From Limnephilus marmoratus (taxonomy: Eukaryota; Arthropoda; Insecta; Trichoptera; Limnephilidae), in assembly GCA_917880885.1 (NCBI GenBank), contig OU862928.1, positions 9,257,721 to 9,321,720 of the forward strand: DNA of 64,000 bases, read 5' to 3'. The notes under the pieces are model-generated. The model was not told where the DNA came from, made no database searches, and worked only from the letters and a program-made list of their open reading frames with translations. Both the position numbers and the translations under genes were made by a program. This document shows, piece after piece, positions 1-11,200 of the stretch (the first letter of the stretch is position 1; every line of letters starts with the position of its first letter).

Positions 1-233
1 ATTATTAGCTAGGTCTGATCCGATTGTGGAGAAGAATTGGTTGAAATGATTTGTAATTGTTTCTGAGTTTTCAGTTGCACTAAATGTTTTATTTGCGATG
101 GTGATCGTATTTATGGGTGTGGTCACTTTTTCTGTATAGCATATTTCTTTGATAATATTCCAGATTTGTTTATTATCATTAGCAGCTTCATCTATCTGTT
201 TCCCATAATACTCTTCTCTGGCCCTACATGCAA
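1..233 (-). mobile_element. Non-LTR retrotransposon fragment (ORF2, segment before the RT core)
   Basis: The minus strand reads without a stop as ACRAREEYYGKQIDEA, NDNKQIWNIIKEI and NHFNQFFSTIGSDLAN. This is the linker between endonuclease and RT seen in jockey/CR1-like LINEs (F..IG..LA motif). It is truncated by the window edge and has no preserved flank at the other end. Confidence 0.6.
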
Positions 234-1786
234 TTTTTTTTTCCCCCTCCACTACCAATGTCTGGGCGGGATCGGAAACCTTCGGCTACATTCGGCCAGC
301 TCCGGCACCCGGTCCCCCCGCGGATGTGCAGTAACTCGGTAAACCGGTTCGTATTAAAGATTAATCTAAACCGCAAAACGCGTTCATCTTAAGAGGAACG
401 GACGCGCAGATTTTTTCATACAAAACTTAATTTTGATTTGAGACCAAAATACTCCTCCATACTGAATAATTTCTGTTATAATCAAAAGTTATAATATCTA
501 GTAAAGATACGTACTATTTTTTATTTATTTTTGTTTACATTGTGGTATGTGTGTAACAATGTAACTAAAGAATTAAATTATTGATTCATTTTGGGAGCAA
601 CTTGAGAATTTTTGTGTGAATTGATTATTGTAGGGGCGTGTAAATAGCCCCTGACACGAGGGAATGACTACCCTATGTAAATTAACGAAAATTGAATTCT
701 TCCCTATGTGACACAAAAACAGTTGACCCAGCAATTCCAAAATCCAAAGTGAAAACAAAACAATACTCAATCAGAGAATGCAGCTCATCCACGATGTCCA
801 ACACAAAAGACACTTCTTTTCATTAAAAAATATCAGGGCGGTATTGCATAATCTTAACAGATGTTCCGCACAGCAAGGAAATTTCAACAATGAAAACATA
901 AATCTGCCTATCAATAATACGTGCCAAATCCTAGGCACAACAATAATTCAATCCTTGGGTGAATTATTCGATAATGACAGACTAGGAGAGACATCTCTTG
1001 GCTTTGACTCACACTCCCGTCGGAAGTAATTGCCTGATTCACAGACGTAAGGAAATGCATGAATATACCGAATCTCAAGTCACATAGGTAAATTCAATAC
1101 AATACAAAAACCATAGATGGCGCCCTCATGGTCTCGTAGCATAAATTATTAAGTGATTAAGAAAATGGATCCAAATATATTTATGGCGCGTATCCAATTA
1201 TAAATTTAAAAATCTTGCATTATCTACAGTATTAATATAATGAAAGTTATATAATGAAATAAATTAGTGCTTAATTTTAATTTATATTTGACAAATATGT
1301 GTTCCGGAATAAACAGGTCATTTGTAATTTAAATTTACACCCATCAAAATGCTTTTTTAATAATTTTTATTATATATTTTATCATATTTTTGTAATAAAT
1401 ATTGTAAAATTATTCTTAAAAATTATCATTACAAACAAATAATTGCGAAAATTGCTTCTAAAATCATGAAATGTTAAAATCCATGGCCTACCTAATATCA
1501 TAATTTATAAGATAAATATAATATATAAAGTAGCACACGAAACAAAACACAAAAGAGATATTTGATATGCCTTGTAATTACATTATATTTTTTAGGCCTG
1601 TGGTATTTTGGCCTCAAATGGTACTTTGGCCTCAAATCCAAAATTGAGATTTGCATGAAACGGGCCACGCTTCAGTTTTCCTTTAGCCGTAAAGGGTAGC
1701 ATTGCGCACCGAGTTTGGTGACATGATTTGAAAGCCAAAAATTTACAGGAAAAGAAACCACAAAATAATGTGTAATTTTCTGTACC
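234..1786. other. Unassigned AT-rich sequence
   Basis: A GC-rich patch at 250-400 may be element debris. At 1602-1638 an 18-base word (gtattttggcctcaaatg) is repeated twice in tandem. The small open frames at 573-1029 have no recognisable motif. No gene is supported. Confidence 0.4.
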
Positions 1787-1794
1787 TTAAGAGG

Positions 1795-2480
1795 TAAGGG
1801 TCGACCGAGATCTCGGTCTCGGTCTCGGTCTCGGCATTCTCGGCTGCAAATTCTACCGAGAACTCTGTCTCGGTTCTCGGCGAAAAATCGCCGAGATTCT
1901 CGGCCATAACCGAGACCGTTGTAAGTAGGTACGGTATAGGATCATGGGATTCAAATCTACCGCGCGCGTCCACATTCGTCACTTGGTGTCAGTGCGTGAG
2001 AGAGCTGTCAATTGTAATTGGTGATTAATTATAATTACTAGCCAGAATAACTACATAAACTAGTTAAGTGAATATCAAGAACATTGCGTATTATTTTATA
2101 CGTATGTTGGAAAGCTGGTACGAAGATTTTTTAGATTCAGTGGCCACATTCACCAGAACACATCGATTCGCTGATTTGTTTGTTGCTATTTTTCTTGGAA
2201 CTTAGTTTATAATAAACTGCCAAAAACTGAAATGAACAAACAATTCAACTAATGGATGTGTTTTGATGAATGTGGCAATTGGTTTGTTAGGGTGTGTTAT
2301 TTACTAAGTAGGTATAATGTTTTTATAGTTGCTATACTATGCAAAAATAGCGCATTTTCATTTTTTCTCAATTTATCTATTCTCGGTCTCGGCTCTCGGT
2401 CTCGGCCGAGTATTTAATTTATTCTCGGCCTCGGTCTCGGTCTCGGCTGAGAACGAAAAACCTGTCTCGGTCGACCCTTA
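1795..2480. mobile_element. hAT-like MITE with TCTCGG iterations
   Basis: 16-bp perfect terminal inverted repeats, taagggtcgaccgaga at 1795-1810 and its complement at 2465-2480, are flanked by an 8-bp direct repeat TTAAGAGG (1787-1794 and 2481-2488). An 8-bp target duplication is typical of hAT elements. Both ends carry runs of the hexamer TCTCGG (about 1805-1910 and 2380-2470) as subterminal repeats. No transposase is encoded, so it is non-autonomous. Confidence 0.85.
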
Positions 2481-2488
2481 TTAAGAGG

Positions 2489-3507
2489 GTAAAATCAAAG
2501 AAAACCATAAATATGTCATTTTTAAATCAGATTTTAGACGTATTGACTCTTTTCCACAAAAAAAAATATAAAATGATTTCGAAAGATTGTACTTTTATCT
2601 AGGAAACGCATGTTTTAAATTTTAAGAAAAAATGTTTATTTTTAGTAAAATAAGGTTATACCATAGGTGGTTGGCAGATTTGTTAAATTTTCAAAAAAGA
2701 TTTTGTATTATACCACACCCATTTCAAATCATATAATCAAGCAGTAAAATAAATCAATAGGTACATTATCTGGGAAACGCATGTTTTCGAATTTTAATTT
2801 TAGTTTAAATAAAAACATTAAAAAATATCTTACGTACATGTGTTTCTTGACGAAAATTGGTCCGTTTGTGTATTTATTTGCGCACTTAAGAACTAATATA
2901 CTTCGGATTATTTTTTACATTCTTATTTATCTTAGACATTATTGAAAAATGATAAATACTTATAATCAAATAATAATTACAAAAAAGTACATAATTTTAA
3001 TAGTTTTATCATCACGCCAAGCAGCATTTTTGTATGTAGGAATAAATTAAATCAAAATTTGAATGAAATAAAATCGATATTAAGTTATAATTTTAAAAAG
3101 CTGGTACCAAGAATGATTAATCTTTCTCATTGGAACCGCCCTGTACGATCGTCAGAACAACTTACGACGAAATGTGGATTTTCGGCCGCTGGCTGGTTAA
3201 ACGTTCTGAAAGAATAAACCACGTAAGTCCATAGCAATTGCTATTGTCGTTACGCATTTTAAAGTTTAAAATAATTTTATAAATTCAAAATACCGCTATT
3301 CTTAATTTTAATTGTGTTTTTCAAATTAATATTTTTGTTATATGTAGCTAACTACCAAAAACCTGTGTCTAACTAAAAAACTACGAGGCGAGCTAAGTGA
3401 GGAGAGGAAATGGAGTGGAAAATGGGTTATGTGGTACGGATCGAACAAAAAAAAACTTTTTTCATTTTTTTCATATGAAGCAGATACTTTGTGATGAGAC
3501 ATTATAA
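2489..3507. other. Unassigned AT-rich sequence
   Basis: No coding pattern, terminal repeat or known element end was recognised here. Confidence 0.4.
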
Positions 3508-3937
3508 TCTTAATATATAAAACAAAGTCGGGTTAGTAACACTATTTATAACTCGAAAACGGCTGGGCTGATTTTGATGATCTTTGATTTGTTGGATTTG
3601 TCTCCGCCCCGGATAGGATAATAACTTATAAAACATCGCAAAAATTCACGAAAAAGAAAGTTATGAAGAAAATTTATTTCCTCATACATTTTGGATGGAA
3701 CGAATTTTCATCTTTTGAAAGAGCTGCAGCAATATTGTGTTAGTTGATGTTTGAATTCCAAAAATTCGAAAACGTCAAATGTCAATGCGCTGATTGTTTC
3801 GCTTTTGTTCTTAATCATTTAACAACAGTCGACAACAGTCGAAAATGAGACAAACGGTTAACGTGTGTCCCACCCTTCCAAAGGAAAAATACAATAATTA
3901 TAATATAATTAGAAAATGAAACGCAATTCCCTTAAGG

Positions 3938-4154
3938 GGCCATCCATAAATTACGTCACACATTAAGGGGGGGGAGTAGGAAGTGTGACTAGGGGTGACG
4001 TCACATGTAAAAAAATTGAACTGCTGTTTTGATTATTTTTAGATGTCACACTCAGGGGGGAAGGGTCTCATAAATGTGACGAAGTGTAACAGGGACGGGG
4101 GGGGGGGGTAAAAAAAATAATGAAATTAGTGTGACGTAATTTATGGATGGCCCC
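3938..4154. mobile_element. PIF/Harbinger-like MITE (GGGGCCATCCATAAATTACG type)
   Basis: 25-bp terminal inverted repeats start ggggccatccataaattacg and are flanked by TAA on both sides (3935-3937 and 4155-4157), the 3-bp TWA duplication of PIF/Harbinger. The interior is rich in poly-G and poly-C. It is only 217 bp and has no coding capacity. Confidence 0.8.
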
Positions 4155-4295
4155 TAAGTAAGAGGAAAAGTAAGAAAATCACAAAAATATAAATTCGTAC
4201 ACAAGGTCATTTCTGATACAAAACACGGACAGTTGCGGATCGATAATTGCTTCATTGTGTAATTTTTAACTTAATAAAAAAACTGAATTTAATTC

Positions 4296-4377
4296 TATAT
4301 TATAATAAAACAAATATAAAACTTTAATCTACTAAATTAAGTGGATTAAAGTTTTATATTTGTTTTATTATAATATA
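4296..4377. repeat. Perfect 34-bp inverted repeat
   Basis: Arms 4296-4329 and 4344-4377 are exact reverse complements with a 14-base loop. The arms are almost pure AT. It lies in the right part of the Helitron at 3508-4501. Confidence 0.8.
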
Positions 4378-4508
4378 TTATAATGGAATTCCACCATGAA
4401 ATATCAGTCTCAAAAATAGAAATATTGAATTTAATTCGTTTAATAAATTAACACAACAGTTATTGATTCTGAGGGGGTACGAAGTTCTCCGGGTCAGCTA
4501 GTTTAAAA

Positions 4509-4570
4509 TAAAACACTAACTTTGTAAACACCACTTTTATAAAAGTGGTGTTTTAACAAAGTTATTGTTT
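4509..4570. repeat. Near-perfect palindrome
   Basis: The sequence folds around the junction 4539/4540 (core acaccacttttataaaagtg), with outer arms aactttgt/acaaagtt and further imperfect pairing. It lies directly after the Helitron end. It may be a foldback element end or a cruciform-prone site. Confidence 0.6.
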
Positions 4571-5019
4571 CATTTTAAATTTAAAAAAAACTCTTTTACT
4601 CCCATCCAGCAGAGCGTACTTACCAAAGATATATCCGTTTAGGAGGGGGATCGGGTCAATATAATATTATTCCCCAATCACTAATTAGGCCAACAAAAAT
4701 ACCGTTGATTTCAGCATTTATCTCGGATATAGAACATCATTATTTCAAATCTCATGGCATAGCCAAAACAATTTTAAAATATTGACGTTTTAATCTACTC
4801 AAGTTATTTAAATCGCGTTTTTGTTTACATGATTCACTTTGTACAGGTTCTGTGGAATCTAAAGCATTCCACGTTTTGGTCTTCAACTACTTTGCTCAAC
4901 AATTGTTGATAAAGCCATTGATAACGAATATATTATATCACCAACAACAGAAATGCGATGATGACGCCGAATGTAAAATGTAGCCTTTTTTGAAAATGTG
5001 TGTTATTGTTCTTCCTCAG

Positions 5020-5222
5020 CTTTAACTGCACCTTGCCAAGTTACCCAGCCCACGGCAAGTTCAATGTGTCGGGCCCTAGCAGGAACTTGTTGCCTGGGGC
5101 CACGGTGGATGAGTTCACCTTAATCACCTACTATTGTGACAACAACTATGACCCTTCCAGACTGAGTGTCCGTGCCGTTTGCGAGGAAGGCAAATGGGAC
5201 AGTCAGCCGCCAGTTTGTAGGA
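5020..5222 (+). CDS. ModSP-like exon: CCP/Sushi domain
   Basis: The acceptor is cttcctcag before 5020 and the donor GTAAGT starts at 5223. The exon enters with one base of a split codon and leaves with one base. It encodes the four-Cys CCP pattern: C at the start (CTLPSYPAHGKF), a Cys after TYY, a Cys in VCEEGKW, and a terminal PPVCR. The domain probably binds the recognition protein upstream of the protease, by family analogy. Confidence 0.85.
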
Positions 5223-8200
5223 GTAAGTTTTTAATCTCCGTTTTATAAATTTTGTAAATGAAAATGAACAACCAACTTTATTCGAAAAACTTAAGGGACC
5301 GTTATTTATATTTTTAATAAATTATTTGTTCGACTATTTGTCAACAGGTTATTTATATTAATGGACGATATTAAAGATCACTGAAATATCTTTTTTATTA
5401 TCTCCAGAGAATAACTTCATATTATTAGTACTGGGACCTGTATTCTCCAGTATTTATTTTCCGTATAAACTATTAGATGCTTGATTGGACGATTTAACAA
5501 AGCAATGACTGTTTATTGTCGTATTCTAATATTATAATAATACTTGAGGACAAAAGTCTTTCCAGACTAAACGCTAGTTTTGATCTGGGGAGCTCCTGAC
5601 ACCTAGAGACTTCGTAAATCTACCTTCAGTAAATCTACGAACAGTAGTTTTAAATTTAATAATTTAAAACTACTAATAACATTAATTATTTTAATTTAGG
5701 CCTTAATTAAAGTTATTACTAAAAACCTTTTTTCAGATTCTCGACAATACAGTTATTTAAAGACTTTGCTGTATTGAAAATACACCAACTGTACATCATG
5801 ATTATATCTATACATTACCAAAAAGACAAACTAAACCACTGCACAACACAATGACACAAGACATAAACATCGACACATGACTCCGGAGACAAATACTACA
5901 TTTGGACAAAGGCATTATCACAATTTAGCTCCAAAATGTTTTAATTTAATTGAAAAAGATATAAAAGATATTCTAGTGACAAAAAATCTAAAATGCAAAA
6001 TTCATACGTGGATAGTAAACAAGGGTATTGCATACTGCGTGTAGATGACTTGATCAAACAACACACTCAACGCCTGTATTTTTTCTCTTTTCTTCTTAAC
6101 TATTTTCATCTATTTATCTCATATCTTTTTTTCATTTCTTTATATTTTCTTTAATTCCATTTATCTATTTAAATTAAAAATATATTTTTTATCTTCCAAG
6201 ATTAAGATATCAAAATTAGATTAAATTCCTGCAACCTACCAAAAAAATAAATAATATATATGTATATGTATATGTAGGTATATTGTTTACATTGTAATGT
6301 TATTCTTGGGTAATAAATAATTTTTAAAAATTTATTTAAAAAAAAATGATTCCCACTTCATGGCATATAAGAATCTAATAAACCTAAAAAAAATAATAAA
6401 CCCGTTACTTGTTTTAAAAAGTCTTTTTTTTCAGAAAGATGTCGTCTGGTCCCATCACTCACTGTCAACTTCAGGTGCTATAAATCAGGAATCAAGATGG
6501 AATGTCCCCAAACGGGACTGCCTTATGGGTCCGTGATTACTTCCACTTGCAAATCCGGGCACAGTAACAGTAAAGATTTTGAAGAACTGACTTGCAGTCA
6601 AGGCGGGCATTGGGATAAACCTATTCCATATTGTGAAACAGGTGGAGTGTTTTTTTTTATTTATCTTCCTTGAAATGCCGAAAAACCTTTTTACTTCGCG
6701 ATGGATTTTTACTCCGATGCAAAACGAAACCATAAAAATAAATTTTAAAGTTAACATCATATAAACTGTACTATAGAATCGGCCCTTTTAAGGAAAGACT
6801 GGAAAAGACTATTTATAAGAGGAACATAATCCTAATAATTTTTGTTTACTCAAAACTCACATTTTAATCATTTCCGGCAAATTCGTAACTATAATAACTT
6901 TTTTATTCCAACAGAACACTGGGGATGTAAGTTCTTTGTATTTAAGATTAATAAAAACAATACGTTATACGTTCACAGTAACACGTTCTTCAGAATTAAT
7001 TAAGTGAACGCGGCGGAATGGACAAATCTCCAGGCCTGCTGAGGTGAATTCGACCGTACGTCCGTCCAATACGCCGTGATGCGGGCGCATATTTGTTTAC
7101 ACGCTTTCTTCACTTACGTTATTAAGATTCCCACATTATTCGTCTTTCTTCTTCTTTTCTTCGATAGGGCAAGTTCGACAGTAGGTCCGTCTAATACACG
7201 GGTCGCGAGTCTAAATTTGTATACACGGTTTCTTTACTTACGTCGTTAAGATTCTGAATATATTTTAGGGTATATTGTCATCTTAATGCATTAATGCCGC
7301 GTTGCAAGTCGCTTCTAAATGTTTTACATGGTTTATTTATTTATTTGTAAGAGACAAACAGTTCATACATAAACATATAGAGATACATACTTTCAGATTT
7401 AAATTAAGTTAAAGCCAAAAAGGTCTCCTATGTTAGAATTACTTCGATATGGAGTTTTGTGTACATGTATTTCATTTTTCATATTATGTTATAAGCAAAA
7501 TATCACCTTATATACATATCATGCTAAAACACGAAAAACGATGACTTATGTATTATTATAAAAAACTTATGTAAACATTTAAAATATCAACAGTTTTACC
7601 TCCTCAAACCTGCCTTACACCTAACATAATGTAATGTAATATTAATATGTAAAAATGTTAACAATAAGGTGTAATCTGTAATATATAGATATAAATAAAT
7701 AAATAAATCCACACGATAAAAACTGTACTTAAATGATATTTTAAAGTACCTCCCTATCAAAAAAAAATGTGGACTTTAAGAAAAAAAGTTTTTTGCAGAT
7801 TGCGGTTTAGAAGAACCTTTCGGTGTAGAACTAATTGTAAATGGTCTCAGAGGTAAAAAAGACACCTTCCCTTGGCACGTGGGGATCTTCCAGTTGGACG
7901 AAACAACAAATACCATCGAACAGATTTGCGGAGGTTCTATTATAAGTGCTAATATTGTTATTAGTGGTAAGTGTTATTCAATAATATTTACATTTCATTT
8001 CAACTTTGGTTTGCAGATTTCCCGCCATATCCAGTCCTCCAAACTTTTTTCTTTTTCCACGTCAGTCTAGTTGCTAGTGACGATGGCGTTTTATAATTAC
8101 AGAAAATGTTTATCTTTTCAGCCGCGCATTGCTTCTTTGACCCGTTTAGGCTGGAACAGATAGACGCCAGGTATTACAATGTGGTCGCCGGGACGTTCCT

Positions 8201-11200
8201 CAGGTCCTGGGACAATGATTTGCCTGAAAACACAAAACTCACCCAGAAATCAGAAGTTAGTAAAATTTCTGAATTTTGGATGGAAAATATTTTTTTAAAT
8301 TGTCAAATGTTAAAATATGAAATTCCATTGATATTATTTACAATGCGCAGGTGACCAGAATCTATCTGCCCCCGGACTATACAGGGGATGAGCACAACCA
8401 CCAACATGACCTATCCCTGCTGCAGTTGGCGACTCCCTTTAAGCTGGCAAACTCTGTACGGGCTGTTTGCTACGATATTCTCAGTGAGATGTTTGACGTC
8501 GTTCAAACAAAACCTGGAAATATTGGCAAGGTAATTTTTTTTTTATTTGCGTGGTGTTTAAGAATAAAATTACACATGATCTTCCGTAACCGATTTATCA
8601 GAGACCGGTTAAGGGAGATCATTTGGCCTCTCCAGCAGAACTTTTTAGATTCATAGTCTTGCAGTCTCCCACTGAACCCCAGATTCTAACCCACTCCTCA
8701 TACCCGTATCCTTCTCAGAACATCCTCTCCATTTTTCCTTTAAAATACTCTCCTCACAGCATCCCCAAGATGACACAGGCCTTAAGGTAAATTATTTTAA
8801 TCAGGGTCGTCTATGTAAGGTTAATGTAAAAAAAACCCCCCCGTTAGTTTCGATAGCCTTGATAAATTCGTAACCCCGAGATCAAGGTTCCGTGATAAAG
8901 TCAGTATTATTATATCGGTGAAGTGCCCCAGGACACCATTTTGTAACCATTTTTATAATAAAATTAACTCAAATTAATATAATACTTTTTACCACTTTTA
9001 TTGTTTACTAAACCAATATGTTTCGTGAGCAACGCTCACTTCTTCAGGATGAGAGAAGAAGTGAGCGTTGCTCACGAAACATGTTGGTTTTTATAAATAA
9101 TAAAAGTGGTAAAAACTGAGTATTTTTATTGAGGTAATCGAAAAAATATAAATTTGGCTCTTCCTTGGCTTGAGGTTGTTCACTAAAATATTTGTAGAAC
9201 ACCAAAATTTATAAAAAAGTCATTTTCGAAAGAGAATTTCGAAATTCTTTCGAAAAAAGTTAATGGCTTATAAAGTAGCATCAAAGCGTGATAATATCAC
9301 GGTTAACGTAATAATATCACGGTTAACTCCTGGCAGGTAGCTGGCTGGGGAAGGACAGAGACCGGAAATCCATCAGAGGAACTGAAGACCCTGGATCTAC
9401 CAGTTATTGACAATGAGAAGTGCCGCATAGAGATGACCAAGTATAAGTTCAGCAAGTACCTCACCACGGATAAGATGTGCGCTGGACATCTCGATGGTAA
9501 ATAACATTTTACAATATTTTTAACATATTGTTAAACTTTGTAATTTGATAATATAGCCCGAAAGCTATGCAAAGGGATGTGACGTCGTGACATCTTTCAC
9601 GGCAGTTAAGTAACTTGCGGGTTCGTTACCCGGCAGCATGCACCAACATTTTAATATATACTTTAGTTTCGTTAATCCATCTAATTCCACGTAAAATAAT
9701 TAAAGCAATAATCTTCCATTAACCAAAGAAATCATGATGCAGGTTACTTTAGCCTTCGAGGATAACATTAACCCAAATTGGAAAGACTTTGAATTTCTCG
9801 CCACATTGTCAACCGTTTTAGAGAGTATTGTGGTTTCAGTCGAAACTGATAGATGACAATATAGGCGCTTCCCTCAGTATCTTTTTGGTCACTTTCAGTA
9901 TCGCTTAAAGTTTAACTGTAATTTTTTGTAAGTTTGAGAGTGAAAATTAAAATTTTTATATAAGTTTCGCAACCTAAATCTGAAAAATAAAATATCGGTA
10001 TACTTTGGCATATCGCACACCTAGATAAAAGTTAGCACAACTCGAAATAATCTAAAATCGAGTTATTGCGATTTTCGGAATCAGCGTCGAAAACTACACA
10101 AGCAACAAAGACCCCCGTGTAAAAATCTCCATTAATAACAATGTAGAGGGCGCTTAAGTCAGTCTTTCTGAGTTGCTCCACGAAACCCTCCCGCAACAAC
10201 AGTAACCCATCACCAGTTACGATCTACCAGCCGTGGGGGAAGGTAGTGCCAATACGCACGGAGACTGGATTATTTCGACTTAGTTTTGTATTCGTGATTA
10301 ACAGCAGTCATAAAGCGTGAGTTGATTTGGTATTTGTGATTGAAATTGTCTTATTTTTTGGGCGTTCTAAAAATTAATTCCATTTATTCCGGTATTGTTT
10401 ATAAAATTAAGTCATTTTATTTTACTAATTCATAATAGTTTAGTGTTGGTGAAATTTTTTACAACATTTGAGTTGCTCGGATGTTGTTGGTTAAATTAAA
10501 ATTGGCTTTAATTCTAAAGCAATAAACTCTATTGTTTATTTAGAAAGAGGCATATTTAGAGTGGTCCTTGTAGTTCTTAAATTGATTTTAATAACTTTTA
10601 ATTCTTTGAAACACTGCGATTTATAAACATTTTTTGAGTTAGTATAGTATTCGTGAATTTTAACTAAGTACTTCGCATTTTCCTACAGATCATGAAGGGC
10701 CGTGGGCTATTACTTATACAGCAGGCGATGGAGGCTATCTCAAATGAGCTTGAGAGCAGTTTTATGGAGATGGAGTTTCAAGAGAACTCAACAGTACCCT
10801 CCACGAGCACCAAGGTGATGAAAGAAATCTCGAAAAATGACACTATGGAGTTACGAAAAAACCTAACAACGGTAGCATCACCATCAACCAGCACCCAGGT
10901 AAAAACACCACACTGTACTTCACAGGTTAACAGCGATTATAAGATTCCACCTCTCAACCGATCATAGAGCAGTCTGCTGATCCTGAAAGCCTTCAAAGGG
11001 GTACGAAAAGGATAAAAAACCCTGCCGGTTGGTCCTCAAATATTAAGAAATCTCGGCGAAATACCGGGAAGGCTTATTTGAGTTCAAAAAATAAGAGCAT
11101 CCCTGAAAGAGCGGTCAAGCCTCCATGCCAAGATAAGTGCAAATTGAAATGCAAAACTAAAATAGGTGAAACATTACGCAAAACCTTGTTCGATAGATTT

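Larger units (their letters stand above)
3508..4501 (+). mobile_element. Non-autonomous Helitron with nested insertions
   Basis: The start A|TCTTAATATATAAAA and end GGGTCAGCTAG|T match the A|TC...CTAG|T rule, and the early text (aactcgaaaacggctgggctg) is typical of arthropod Helitrons. It encloses the MITE at 3938-4154 and a perfect inverted repeat at 4296-4377. No Rep/helicase coding is seen. Confidence 0.65.

Noticed and set aside
1743..1982. 79-codon minus-strand ORF with Thr-Glu repeats
   Set aside because: It is the translation of TCTCGG iterations in a MITE.
4940..4982. LDLa-like end (QKCDDDAECK) just before the CCP exon
   Set aside because: Only a few residues resemble the motif, a stop follows and there is no donor site, so chance is more likely.
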